Assembly (NCBI RefSeq): GCF_050613185.1
Contig: NZ_CP192511.1
Location: 558,001 to 622,000 of the forward strand
DNA from: Chelonobacter sp050613185
GTDB taxonomy: Bacteria; Pseudomonadota; Gammaproteobacteria; Enterobacterales; Pasteurellaceae
Direction: 5' to 3'
Length of the DNA stretch: 64,000 bases
Below the pieces are notes generated by a model. That model saw nothing but the letters and a program-made list of their open reading frames with translations. It did not search any database and was not told the DNA's origin. A program made the position numbers and the translations under genes. This document shows, piece by piece, positions 8,814 through 17,658 of the stretch; within the stretch, counting starts at the first letter, position 1; the number at the start of each line of letters is the position of its first letter.

Positions 8814-9233
8814 CTAAAACGGCACGCCGGAATAGAGAATCACGTTGGCATAAGGCGAACATTCGCCGCTGCGCACAATGCCGTTTGATTGGCTGCTCAA
8901 GGCCTTAAATTCTTCATGGCTGACATAATCAACCGCAATTTGGTTGCCTTGTTGCTGTTCCAGTTGTTGGAGCTGTTGTAATAATGCGTCATGAATCTCA
9001 GGATTTTTCGCTTTGATTTCTTCCGCCAATACCGCACTTTCGACAAATAATTCTTGCGTCACCACCGCAACCGTTTGCAAAAAGTGCGGTACGCCGGCGG
9101 TCAGGGCTAAATCCACGCGTTCGACTTCAAACGGAATCGGCAACCCGGCATCGCAAATCGTCAAACTGTCGGTATGCCCGAGAGTCGCGATCAAATGCGA
9201 CAGCTGCGCATTTAACAGTGCGGTTTTTTTCAT
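8814..9233 (-). CDS. rbsD: D-ribose pyranase
   Basis: A 139-residue cytoplasmic enzyme interconverting the beta-pyranose and beta-furanose forms of ribose, supplying the furanose to ribokinase. The N-terminus has LIATLGHTDSLTICDAGLPI with the catalytic histidine, and the C-terminus ends with the family motif GECSPYANVILYSGVPF. It is first in the operon, directly behind the operator palindrome. Confidence 0.95.
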   Translation of the reverse strand: MKKTALLNAQLSHLIATLGHTDSLTICDAGLPIPFEVERVDLALTAGVPHFLQTVAVVTQELFVESAVLAEEIKAKNPEIHDALLQQLQQLEQQQGNQIAVDYVSHEEFKALSSQSNGIVRSGECSPYANVILYSGVPF

Positions 9234-9264
9234 GATTAATCCTTCTTTTTTGGCTTTCTCTTGC

Positions 9265-9282
9265 TATCGAAACGTTTCGATA
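9265..9282. promoter_or_regulatory. RbsR operator
   Basis: TATCGAAACGTTTCGATA is a perfect 18-bp palindrome with the central ACGT and flanking GAAAC/GTTTC expected of a LacI/PurR-family operator. It is centred about 40 bases before the rbsD start. With rbsR in the same operon, autorepression relieved by ribose is the likely mode. Confidence 0.85.
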
Positions 9283-9441
9283 AGATTTGCATACATTTTA
9301 GAGAAGAAAACCAGAAAACCAAAATGGATTTATTACAGAATGTGAGCCGGATCAGATTTTAATTATTGAGCAAGTCAAAGTGCGGTGAGCTATTTTCCCG
9401 GTTACCATTTGCAAGTTAAAAAGTGATTATTTATCCAACGG

Positions 9442-9990
9442 TTACAACGGGCTTTCAATCTGTAACTGTTCGCAGATCGTATTGATCGAAAGCAGGAGGT
9501 AGGAGCGCAGGATTTTTTCGCTACGCAGGGTTTTGACCTGCAACAACAATGAATCTTTATTATCGTGCACGCTTAATGCGGTGGATTGCAGCTCTTGTTC
9601 CAACTTTTGCAGCATGGTTTTATCTTGCACCGAAGCCAGTTGCTGTAAGAAATCCAATGTCAGCGGAGAAGAAAACGCATACTCTTTGCTCTCGTTATTC
9701 AACCGCGCTTTGAGTGTCAAATAACGTTCAATATCCTGATATGCCTCAGTCTCAAGCACGCCCAAGCCCAGCAGCACCTTCAGGCGCACGCTGAGATCGG
9801 CTAACGGACCTTGGCTGCCGAGCAACGAATCCACCACAGATTTCACCGCAAAATCCGTTTTGCGAAAAACCCGTTGCATTAGTTGCTCCACGTCATTATC
9901 AAAAATATTTACCGCGGCGGTGATAATGCCACGCAAGGTGGGAATATCGTTCAACTGCTCGTAAACAAACTGCTCTTGAGACGGAGACAT
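9442..9990 (-). CDS. mtlR: Mannitol operon repressor
   Basis: A 182-residue protein of the MtlR family, all-helical with no classical helix-turn-helix. Recognisable parts are LRGIITAAVNIFDNDVEQLM, SVVDSLLGSQGPLADLSVRL and LLGLGVLETEAYQDIERYL. It lies 12 bases after mtlD, the same mtlA-mtlD-mtlR order as in E. coli, where MtlR lowers mtl expression without mannitol. It probably works through protein contacts rather than direct DNA binding. Confidence 0.92.
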   Translation of the reverse strand: MSPSQEQFVYEQLNDIPTLRGIITAAVNIFDNDVEQLMQRVFRKTDFAVKSVVDSLLGSQGPLADLSVRLKVLLGLGVLETEAYQDIERYLTLKARLNNESKEYAFSSPLTLDFLQQLASVQDKTMLQKLEQELQSTALSVHDNKDSLLLQVKTLRSEKILRSYLLLSINTICEQLQIESPL

Positions 9991-10002
9991 AGTGTTAAAT
10001 AA

Positions 10003-11166
10003 TCAATCCTTGATTTTGCTTAATTGTTGGTAGTTGGCGACGATCGCGTTCACCACCGCACTTTCGCCCAAGCCGGTATAGCGATGGATCGCCTGAAGCA
10101 CGCCATTATCCGCAATATAAGCCTGCAATTCAACTGCCTGCGGATCACTTTCGTTGCGATAATGCAGTGCGGCGGCAATGGCTTTCACTAACGTATCATG
10201 CGGCAAGCCGTATTCAATCGTGCCGTTCAGCGGTTTGATCAAGCGATCATTCGGGCTGAGTTTGCGGATCGGCTCGCGTCCGACGCGATCAACATCGTCC
10301 GGCAAATACGGATTGGCAAAACGTTTCAGAATTTTTTCAATATAGGCAAAATGTTTCTCTTGCTCAAAACCGTAGCGCTTAATCAACACCGCACCGCTTT
10401 CCTGCATGACCGACCGCACTTGCCGTTTGATCGCTTCATCTTCAATCGCTTCGCGGATCAGATGGTGTCCGCTTAATTTGCCTAAATAGGCGGTCACCGC
10501 GTGCCCGGTGTTCAACGTGAACAACTTGCGCTCGACAAATGCCATTAAATTATCGGTCAACTCCATGCCCGTAATCTTGGGAATGTCGCCTTTGAATTGG
10601 GTTTGATCGACAATCCATTCGCTAAACGCTTCCACCGTCACCAACAGCGGATTTTCCGCATTCGGCGCCACCGGCGGCACAATGCGATCCACCGCCGAAT
10701 CCACAAAGCCGACATATTGCTCAAGTGCGGTATGATAATCGGGATTGAGCTGCTCCAGCACTTTTTGTTTTAAGAAGGAAGTACCCCGCACCATATTTTC
10801 GCAAGCGATGATGTTCAGATAATGTTTATTGCCACCGGCGAAACGGATTTCCAGCGCTTTGGCGATGGTGGCAGAGATAATCGCTAACACGTTCGGACCA
10901 ACCGCTGTGGTGACCAAATCCACTTGGTTGAATTTCTCGATGAGCTGATCGCTGTTTTTGGAATTGATCGCCGCAACCGGCGCAACGCGTTCAATGTTGC
11001 TTTGCTGTTCGCTGACGATTTTTACGTCGTAGGCTTGTTGCCGGTTCAATAAATCAATCACCGCGTCGTTCACGTCGGCAAAAGTCACATGAATGCCGGA
11101 ATCGGATAATAGCTTACCGATAAAGCCGCGTCCGATATTGCCGGCACCAAAATGTAATGCTTTCAT
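10003..11166 (-). CDS. mtlD: Mannitol-1-phosphate 5-dehydrogenase
   Basis: A 387-residue NAD-dependent dehydrogenase that turns mannitol 1-phosphate into fructose 6-phosphate. The N-terminal dinucleotide-binding motif is MKALHFGAGNIGRGFIGKLL. The catalytic-domain segment LTDNLMAFVERKLFTLNTGHA has the family's Lys/Asn/His residues. The ATG at 11166, preceded by an AAGGAAAG-type SD, gives the canonical N-terminus; the upstream frame extension is not conserved. It is separated from mtlA by a 205-base gap with a large palindrome. Confidence 0.95.
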   Translation of the reverse strand: MKALHFGAGNIGRGFIGKLLSDSGIHVTFADVNDAVIDLLNRQQAYDVKIVSEQQSNIERVAPVAAINSKNSDQLIEKFNQVDLVTTAVGPNVLAIISATIAKALEIRFAGGNKHYLNIIACENMVRGTSFLKQKVLEQLNPDYHTALEQYVGFVDSAVDRIVPPVAPNAENPLLVTVEAFSEWIVDQTQFKGDIPKITGMELTDNLMAFVERKLFTLNTGHAVTAYLGKLSGHHLIREAIEDEAIKRQVRSVMQESGAVLIKRYGFEQEKHFAYIEKILKRFANPYLPDDVDRVGREPIRKLSPNDRLIKPLNGTIEYGLPHDTLVKAIAAALHYRNESDPQAVELQAYIADNGVLQAIHRYTGLGESAVVNAIVANYQQLSKIKD

Positions 11167-11255
11167 TTTTCTTTCCTTTTTTACAGAGAAGCAGAGATGT
11201 CTGGCTAAACTATTCAGTAATCCAAAACGCATTCGGTATATGGGGAAAGTAGGGA

Positions 11256-11309
11256 CGGATTATATATCCGCCCGAACCGCACTTCGTAAACGGACTGATA
11301 TATAATCCG
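11256..11309. repeat. Large palindrome in the mtlA-mtlD gap
   Basis: CGGATTATATATC (11256-11268) and GATATATAATCCG (11297-11309) are perfect 13-base complements. The 28-base loop contains an uptake signal (ACCGCACTT). No T-run follows on the mtl strand. It could be an mRNA stabiliser or attenuator between the PTS gene and mtlD, or a small palindromic repeat related to 112-134. Confidence 0.7.
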
Positions 11310-11371
11310 CCCGTACTTTGTCTAAGCATATTGGTTACGAATTCAGAAACATCTCTCTTTTATTCGGTTGA

Positions 11372-13249
11372 TTATTTCAATAACGCCAACACTTGTTCCA
11401 CATCGGTTGTCGTCGTCAGCAGTTCGATAGACGCTTCGCTGTCTAACGCACCGGTGATAGAGGTTACCACCGCAATGTGTTCGTTATTTTTCGCCGCAAT
11501 CCCAATCACCAGTTTTGCCACACCGTCTTCCTCGTCGGTGAACTGCACCCCGTCGGGATATTGACAGAACACGATACCGGTTTTAATCACTTCGTCTTTG
11601 GCTTCAATCGTACCGTGCGGCACCGCAACCCCTTCGCCCAGATAAGTCGAAACCAGTTTTTCACGTTCGAACATCGCCGGCACGTAATCCGGTTTGGCAA
11701 AACCGGCTTTCACCAACTGCTCGCCGGCAAAACGAATCGCTTCTTCTTTCGTTGCGGCTTTTAAGCCTAAGAAAATTTGCTCTTTTTGTAGTTTAAATGC
11801 CGGCGGTTGTTCAACTTCTGCCGCTTGCTCAGCGACACCTGCTTGCGCAGCACTGGATTTATCGACGATATCACTGACCAAACTGTCATAGAACGGATTG
11901 TCCAAGAAGTTGGTTAATGACAAATGGGTCGCTTCCGGCACTTGTTGTTTGGCTCGCAGAGTCAAATCTTTATGGGTAATCACTAAGCGTGCATCCGCCG
12001 GCAAATCATTGATTGCGCAGTTGACCACACGGATATCCAAACCTGCCGCCTGCACTTTTTTGCGCAGCATACTCGCCCCCATCGCACTGGAGCCCATACC
12101 GGCGTCGCAAGAAACATAAATGGTTTGCAACGTATTGTAATCCGCACCGCTCAATTCGGTTTTACCGTTGCCCATTTTCATCGCTTTCATTTGTGACGTT
12201 GCGTCTTCCAGCGAAACACCTTCGCCTTCTTGCTTGTCGGTTTTCAACAAAACCGAGGCAACGGCGAACGAGGTGGCGCAAGAGGCGATAACCGAAGTGA
12301 TCACACCGACAAACGCCGGCGGCGGGGTCATCAGCAAGACCGCAAAGATGGAACCTGGTGAGGCAGGCGCACGCAAGCCGGCGTTAAACAAAACCAAGGT
12401 CAATACGCCAACCATACCACCGGCAATTACCGCTAAGATCAAACGTGGTTTCATCAGGATATACGGGAAATAAATTTCGTGGATTCCGCCAAAAAAGTGG
12501 ATAATCGCCGCACCGCCCGCAGTTTGTTTGGCACTGCCGCGACCAAAGAAAATATAGGCTAATAAGATTCCTAAACCCGGGCCCGGATTGGCTTCAATCA
12601 GGAAGAAAATAGATTGACCGAATTCGGTGGATTGTTGCACCCCCAACGGGGTGAAAATGCCGTGGTTAATCGCATTGTTCAAGAACAAGACTTTCGCCGG
12701 TTCAACAAAGATTGAAGTCAATGGCAATAAACCGGCGTTGACCAACACATCAACCCCAGCCGCCAAGGCAACAGAAAGGGCTTTAACCGCCGGTCCAATC
12801 AGCACCAATGCCAATAATGAGCACAGCATGCCGATAATCCCGGCAGAGAAGTTGTTGACCAACATCTCAAAACCGCTCTTGATTTTGCCGTCAACCCATT
12901 TATCAAATTTCTTGATCGCATAACCGCCCAACGGGCCGGCAATCATCGCGCCCAAGAACATCGGAATATCGGAACCGACGATTACCCCCATGGTGGTAAT
13001 CGCACCGACCACGGCGCCACGATCACCGCCGACCAATTTCCCGCCGGTATAACCGATTAATAATGGCAGCAAATAAGTGATCATCGGACCGACCAACGCA
13101 CCTAGGGTTTCATTAGGAACCCAACCGGTCGGAATGAAAAGTGCGGTAATGAAACCCCACGCGATAAATGCCCCGATATTCGGCATTACCATGTTCGATA
13201 GAAAGCGCCCAAAACTTTGGACTTTCACTTTTAGAGCAGCTGATAGCAT
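11372..13249 (-). CDS. mtlA: Mannitol-specific PTS enzyme IICBA
   Basis: A 625-residue membrane protein that imports and phosphorylates mannitol. The EIIC membrane domain covers roughly residues 1-340 (GFITALFIPTGWVPN; the GGIHEIYFPY motif). EIIB follows at about 375-470 with phospho-cysteine motif VSCDAGMGSSAMG. EIIA is at about 485-625 with phospho-histidine motif AVPHGTIEAKDEVI. The full IICBA fusion is intact. Three CRP boxes upstream point to strong catabolite activation. Confidence 0.96.
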   Translation of the reverse strand: MLSAALKVKVQSFGRFLSNMVMPNIGAFIAWGFITALFIPTGWVPNETLGALVGPMITYLLPLLIGYTGGKLVGGDRGAVVGAITTMGVIVGSDIPMFLGAMIAGPLGGYAIKKFDKWVDGKIKSGFEMLVNNFSAGIIGMLCSLLALVLIGPAVKALSVALAAGVDVLVNAGLLPLTSIFVEPAKVLFLNNAINHGIFTPLGVQQSTEFGQSIFFLIEANPGPGLGILLAYIFFGRGSAKQTAGGAAIIHFFGGIHEIYFPYILMKPRLILAVIAGGMVGVLTLVLFNAGLRAPASPGSIFAVLLMTPPPAFVGVITSVIASCATSFAVASVLLKTDKQEGEGVSLEDATSQMKAMKMGNGKTELSGADYNTLQTIYVSCDAGMGSSAMGASMLRKKVQAAGLDIRVVNCAINDLPADARLVITHKDLTLRAKQQVPEATHLSLTNFLDNPFYDSLVSDIVDKSSAAQAGVAEQAAEVEQPPAFKLQKEQIFLGLKAATKEEAIRFAGEQLVKAGFAKPDYVPAMFEREKLVSTYLGEGVAVPHGTIEAKDEVIKTGIVFCQYPDGVQFTDEEDGVAKLVIGIAAKNNEHIAVVTSITGALDSEASIELLTTTTDVEQVLALLK

Positions 13250-13356
13250 TTTTCACCTCTGAGTTATGATTAAACCACCGTTGTAAAACTCCCCGTTTTA
13301 CGTGCTTGGAAAAGTATCACGCCTAGAAAACAAACCGAAATTTTATTAATTCAATT

Positions 13357-13372
13357 TGTGATACGTATCACA
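13357..13372 (-). promoter_or_regulatory. CRP site 1 upstream of mtlA
   Basis: TGTGATACGTATCACA is a perfect 16-base palindrome matching the CRP consensus. It is the nearest of three to mtlA, centred about 115 bases from the start codon. Confidence 0.85.
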
Positions 13373-13400
13373 TTATATTTTTACACACCACTTACAATAA

Positions 13401-13416
13401 TGTGATTCATATCACA
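13401..13416 (-). promoter_or_regulatory. CRP site 2 upstream of mtlA
   Basis: TGTGATTCATATCACA keeps both CRP half-sites intact. It is spaced 44 bases from site 1, about four helical turns, so both would lie on the same DNA face. Confidence 0.85.
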
Positions 13417-13440
13417 TTTTTAGACCATTGAGTTGCTGAC

Positions 13441-13456
13441 TGTGATCAAGATCACA
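13441..13456 (-). promoter_or_regulatory. CRP site 3 upstream of mtlA
   Basis: TGTGATCAAGATCACA has both half-sites intact and lies 40 bases from site 2. It falls between mtlA and the M20 peptidase gene, which is also minus-strand and ends at 13539, so only mtlA is an evident target. Confidence 0.85.
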
Positions 13457-13538
13457 TTAAAAAGGGGTTGATAAAACAACCCCTGCCTAACCGGTGATAA
13501 CGATTAAACGCCGCTGCCATGCAATATCGATGTAACGC

Positions 13539-14666
13539 CTATCGCGCAAAAAGTTTATGGATGACATTCAAAATCAGATTGCACTTCGGCACGACCGAAC
13601 TGGCAAGCATATACTCACTTTTCACGTGCATATTGCCGCCGGTCGGCCCCAAACCGTCGATTGTCGGACAACCAGCCGACGAGGCTATATTGCCGTCGCT
13701 CACGCCGCTGGCATCAACCCAAGTGATATCCATGCCTAATTCTTGACCTGCTTCAGCAAAAACAGCCTTAATTCGAGGCAAATTCACTTCATCAATCATC
13801 GGCGCTTCATGGTTCAAACAGGTTTTGCGTGCGGTTGTACCTTGCTGCAAAGGGTTAGCCAAAATACTTTCCAGCTTCTGCTCAAAGAAGTCCAATGAAG
13901 ACGGATATTGATAACGCATTTCTACCGTTAATGCGGCAAAATCAGGCACAATATTTTGCGCCACTCCGCCATGGGTGATAATGCTGTTGAAAGTATGCCC
14001 CAATGAAAAATCGCTTAATTTTGACAACGCCACCACACAATTCGCCGCCTCAACCAGGGCAGAACGCCCTTGTTGCGGATTATTGCCGGAATGGGCGGCA
14101 ACACCGTCGAACTCGATCTGATAGGTCAGCACCCCTTTTCTGGTCGCCACCAGCGAACCGTCTGCCCGAGCCGGCTCCATCACAAAACAATATTGTGATT
14201 TTTTTGCGTATTCTCGGATACTTTCCTTGGCATACAGCGAGCCGATTTCTTCATGCGAATTCAGGTACAGCGCCACATTCAAGCGTGAAAGATCCAGTGA
14301 TTTGATCACATAAAGCGCTAATAACGCACCGGCTTTATCATCAATCACCCCAAGCGCATTCACCCTATCACCGCTTTGGGTAAACGGCGTGCCCGCAAGC
14401 GTACCGACAGGGAAAACCGTGTCCATATGGGCAAGAAACAGAATATCAAACCTTTCCGCTTCGGGCTGATTACTGATCAACAAACCGCTAGCGACGCTTT
14501 CATTTGCCATCGGGATCGGTTTTGACCGCAATCCTTGCGCGTGCGCCTTTTGCGTAAACCAAGCGGCAACCTGGTTAACACCATCAAGATGGAAACTCGG
14601 GCTCTCAATATCGGTCAATTGTTTGAGCTCTGCCAGAAATCCAGCCAGATCTTCTTCTCTCATCAT
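13539..14666 (-). CDS. M20-family metallopeptidase (glutamate carboxypeptidase-like)
   Basis: A 375-residue zinc peptidase. Metal ligands are seen in LFLAHMDTVFP (His, Asp), LGVIDDKAGALLAL (bridging Asp), LNSHEEIGS (catalytic and ligand Glu) and the C-terminal MHVKSEYM (His). A dimerisation insert occupies about residues 180-290. The start at 14666 is chosen because GGAGG sits six bases before it; an upstream ATG at 14681 overlaps the preceding stop codon but has no SD. It is co-transcribed with the YjiH/YjiG membrane pair, so a role in using imported peptides or acylated amino acids is plausible. The substrate is unknown. Confidence 0.85.
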   Translation of the reverse strand: MMREEDLAGFLAELKQLTDIESPSFHLDGVNQVAAWFTQKAHAQGLRSKPIPMANESVASGLLISNQPEAERFDILFLAHMDTVFPVGTLAGTPFTQSGDRVNALGVIDDKAGALLALYVIKSLDLSRLNVALYLNSHEEIGSLYAKESIREYAKKSQYCFVMEPARADGSLVATRKGVLTYQIEFDGVAAHSGNNPQQGRSALVEAANCVVALSKLSDFSLGHTFNSIITHGGVAQNIVPDFAALTVEMRYQYPSSLDFFEQKLESILANPLQQGTTARKTCLNHEAPMIDEVNLPRIKAVFAEAGQELGMDITWVDASGVSDGNIASSAGCPTIDGLGPTGGNMHVKSEYMLASSVVPKCNLILNVIHKLFAR

Positions 14667-14680
14667 CTTACGCCTCCGCA

Positions 14681-15151
14681 TTACACCAAGAAATTCATCA
14701 CTAACATGGCTAAATAGGCATTAATAATACAAATGCCGAACAGCACCAAATAGTGCTTGCCCGGCACTCCCAATACCCCCAAAATACGTCCCATATATTG
14801 TACGGTTGAGCCGACCAACGCCATTCCCGGCAACAGAATCGCAATATGCTGTGCGTTCAACACGCCTTCCTGAACCAACGCCACCAACACCCCGGCTGCG
14901 CCGCCCCAACTCAAGAATGCCGCCATAAATACCGCAATCGCTTCGCCGGGCAACCCCAACGGCAGCATAATAAAACCCAGATACTCGCCGATCAGTTTTA
15001 ATAAGCCGGACGCATTCAAGATGTAAATAATCACAAATGCCATTAACACGTTTGGAATGGTGCTGGTGATTGCAATATTCCAGCCCTTTCTGGCACCTTC
15101 GATAAAAATATCGGTAATCAGTTTATTTTGATTGGTTGTCTGGCTCATCAT
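14681..15151 (-). CDS. YjiG-like nucleoside-recognition/gate-domain membrane protein
   Basis: A 156-residue inner-membrane protein with 4-5 hydrophobic segments, resembling E. coli YjiG and Bacillus SpmB. Conserved features include GARKGWNIAITSTIPNVLMA and the GVPGKHYLVLFG loop. Its start overlaps the stop of the YjiH-like gene (ATGA). In E. coli, yjiG-yjiH neighbour the isoaspartyl dipeptidase gene iadA; here they neighbour an M20 peptidase, again pairing the proteins with a peptidase. Function is not established. Confidence 0.75.
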   Translation of the reverse strand: MMSQTTNQNKLITDIFIEGARKGWNIAITSTIPNVLMAFVIIYILNASGLLKLIGEYLGFIMLPLGLPGEAIAVFMAAFLSWGGAAGVLVALVQEGVLNAQHIAILLPGMALVGSTVQYMGRILGVLGVPGKHYLVLFGICIINAYLAMLVMNFLV

Positions 15152-15780
15152 AATTCCTCATCATCTTTCACAAATTTTTTCACATACAACCGCATTAAGT
15201 TCGCCCCGAAAATTTTAAACATAAAAATAATGCCTAAACACAGCGCTATCGAGACTGGCGCAACTTGCCCCGCCTGATCCTGAATCAATAACACCGGCGC
15301 AAAAGAGGACAAGAAGTTGGTCAATAACGCGCCCGCACTGAATTGGAAAGCGGCGAAAATCAGCAGTTCCTTATGCGTGATCTCTTTTTCATCGCGTAAA
15401 AATTTGGTGGTCGAGCTGCCGGCATCGGTGCTTTGCGTACTGGCAATCAACGAAATCGAGCAATTGCCCGGAATCCCCATCAGCGGTTTCAGGATTGGGT
15501 TCAACCATTTTGAAGCCGCCGCCAATGCGCCGTAATGCTCAAAAATAGCGACAAATCCCAACGCTAACATCACACTCGGCACCAAGGTGAGTGCGAAAAG
15601 GAATCCGCCTTTGGCACTGGTGCCGCCGCTGGTTTTTAACCACTCGGGAAATTGCCCGGTTAATTTACTGAAATCAAAAATCCCGCCCATCACATCTTTG
15701 GCAAAACCACCAAAAAATATCACCGCCAGAATTAATGAAATCGTACCGACAATTAGTTTTTTTAAACTGTTTTCACTCAT
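15148..15780 (-). CDS. YjiH-like nucleoside-recognition/gate-domain membrane protein
   Basis: A 210-residue inner-membrane protein with about 5-6 hydrophobic segments, resembling E. coli YjiH and SpmA. The loop GIPGNCSISLIASTQSTDAG is the family's Gate-domain signature. The ATG at 15780 follows GGAG by 8 bases; a TTG 27 bases further up is not needed. It is first in a three-gene unit with YjiG and the M20 peptidase. A paired transporter or channel is the likely role, but the substrate is unknown. Confidence 0.75.
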   Translation of the reverse strand: MSENSLKKLIVGTISLILAVIFFGGFAKDVMGGIFDFSKLTGQFPEWLKTSGGTSAKGGFLFALTLVPSVMLALGFVAIFEHYGALAAASKWLNPILKPLMGIPGNCSISLIASTQSTDAGSSTTKFLRDEKEITHKELLIFAAFQFSAGALLTNFLSSFAPVLLIQDQAGQVAPVSIALCLGIIFMFKIFGANLMRLYVKKFVKDDEEL

Positions 15781-16263
15781 AGATGGCACTCCTTTTTTTA
15801 TTAACAACGTCTAAGGTACTTTAACGCTCCCGTCCGCTAACAACAATCACAGAACATGATTTTTGCCGCCTATATCACCTTTTTTGTTTATTGATATGCC
15901 ATGGCGGCAAAATGGAAGAAAAATCTTTTATTACAAATAATTAACAACTGGTTTTTTATGACTTTCGGGCAAACGATAAAAATATGGCGCAAGCTGCAGC
16001 AGGTTCATAACGACAGCGTAATTCGATTCCATTACCCGGAATAATCAACCTCCATTTGGCTTTGCTTTTTTACTTGCGTTAGATCAAACAATCGGCAAAT
16101 CATCAAATCAAAATAATCCGTATTTAAATCAAGTTATTACAATAAAAAACAACATTAAAAATACTCCTAAATAGGTAGAATCTTATCAAATTGATTGTTA
16201 TCACTAATCAATCACTTATGCTAAAATTTGCGTTCCGTTTTTTATTGTTTCCGAGTGAGTCTG
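15781..16263. other. 483-bp divergent intergenic region with a long hairpin
   Basis: This AT-rich gap separates the yjiH unit (minus) from ccm (plus). I see no convincing ORF. TTTTGCCGCC (15861-15870) pairs with GGCGGCAAAA (15903-15912), and an inner TATATCA/TGATAT pair extends it. The hairpin would lie in the leader of the yjiH transcript, 80 bases before its start. TATGCTAAAAT (from 16217) is a reasonable -10 region for ccmA. Confidence 0.5.
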
Positions 16264-16908
16264 ATGTTTGCGCAAAACCAATTAGAACTAAGCAATCTAG
16301 CCTGTCAACGCGGCGAGCGACGGCTGTTTGAAGGCTTATCGGCATGCTTTGCTGCCGGCGAGATGATTCAGTTGGAAGGGCATAATGGGATCGGCAAAAC
16401 CAGTTTGCTACGTATTTTAACCACCTTATCCCAACCGATCTGCGGCAATATCTTTTGGAATCGGCAGGATATTTTTAAACAGCGCGAAGCCTATTTAGCG
16501 CAACTGCTATATTTGGGGCACGCCAGCGGGGTGAAAAGCGAATTAACCCCCTATCAAAATTTGCGTTTTTACCAACAAATCAGCAACTGTAAGCAAGATG
16601 ACGAACTGATTTGGCAGGCGTTGTACCATGTCGGATTGGGCGGCTATGAGGAAAGTGCGGTTTATCAGCTTTCCGCCGGGCAACAAAAACGGGTGGCGTT
16701 GGCGCGCCTATGGCTGAGCAATGCCGCATTGTGGATTTTGGACGAGCCGTTTACCGCGATTGATAAACAAGGGCGCGCCGAGCTGACCGCACTTTTTGAA
16801 CAACATTGTCAGCAAGGCGGTATTGTGCTGCTCACCAGTCACCAAAGCGTGAACAGCCCGCGTTTACGGATTTTCCCTATGCAACCGTTTAAAGCGCTTA
16901 CCGAATAG
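16264..16908 (+). CDS. ccmA: Heme exporter ATP-binding protein CcmA
   Basis: A 214-residue ABC ATPase with Walker A GHNGIGKTS, signature LSAGQQKRVALARL and Walker B LWILDEPFTAID. With CcmB, CcmC and CcmD it releases holo-CcmE for cytochrome c biogenesis. The ATG at 16264 (MFAQNQLEL) is chosen over an upstream in-frame codon because it follows a GAGTGAG SD and gives the family N-terminus. It is the first gene of ccmABCDEFGHI. Confidence 0.95.
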   Translation: MFAQNQLELSNLACQRGERRLFEGLSACFAAGEMIQLEGHNGIGKTSLLRILTTLSQPICGNIFWNRQDIFKQREAYLAQLLYLGHASGVKSELTPYQNLRFYQQISNCKQDDELIWQALYHVGLGGYEESAVYQLSAGQQKRVALARLWLSNAALWILDEPFTAIDKQGRAELTALFEQHCQQGGIVLLTSHQSVNSPRLRIFPMQPFKALTE

Positions 16909-16944
16909 CAGCCGAAGAGAATAACGAGAAAGGAAAAGTGCGGT

Positions 16945-17607
16945 ATGATTTTTTACAGTATTATCAAACGGGAACTGAAAATTGCGTGGCAAAAAAAAGC
17001 CGAGCTGCTCAATCCGCTGTGGTTTTTCCTGTTGGTGATCACCCTGTTTCCGTTGGTGATCGGGCCTGAACCGCAATTATTGGCGCGTATCGGGCCGGGC
17101 GTGGTGTGGGTGGCGGCGTTGCTGTCGGCATTGCTGGCGTTCGAGCGGCTGTTTGCCGATGATTTCCGCGACGGTTCGTTGGAACAGTTAATGCTGCTGT
17201 CTTATCCGTTGCCGCTGTCAATGCTTGCCAAAGTGGTGGCGCATTGGCTGCTGACCGCACTTCCGCTGTTGCTGCTGTCGCCGATTGCCGCGTTATTACT
17301 GTCGATGGACGCGGTGGTGTGGTGGGCATTGGTGCTCACCCTGCTGCTCGGCACGCCAACCCTGAGCGCCATCGGTGCCATCGGGGTTGCCTTGACGGTG
17401 GCATTGCGCAAAGGCGGCGTGTTGTTGAGTTTATTGGTCGTGCCGTTGATTATTCCGGTGCTGATTTTCTCCGCCTCGGTGTTAGATGCCGCACTGCTGA
17501 ACCTGAATTACAGCGGGCAACTGGCGATTTTAGGCGCAATTATGGCGCTCACCGTCTCGCTGTCGCCGTTTGCGATTGCGGCGGCGTTGCGTATTAGTTT
17601 AGATTAA
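16945..17607 (+). CDS. ccmB: Heme exporter membrane protein CcmB
   Basis: A 220-residue inner-membrane protein with six hydrophobic helices. The N-terminus IIKRELKIAWQKKAELLNPL and the FADDFRDGSLEQL loop are CcmB hallmarks. It is the membrane partner of CcmA. It starts 36 bases after ccmA, behind AAAGTGCGGT, an uptake signal abutting its ribosome binding region. Confidence 0.95.
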   Translation: MIFYSIIKRELKIAWQKKAELLNPLWFFLLVITLFPLVIGPEPQLLARIGPGVVWVAALLSALLAFERLFADDFRDGSLEQLMLLSYPLPLSMLAKVVAHWLLTALPLLLLSPIAALLLSMDAVVWWALVLTLLLGTPTLSAIGAIGVALTVALRKGGVLLSLLVVPLIIPVLIFSASVLDAALLNLNYSGQLAILGAIMALTVSLSPFAIAAALRISLD

Positions 17608-17658
17608 TTTGTTGATCTGTTTTAAATAATATTAAAAAGAAATGGAGTGAAATGACCT

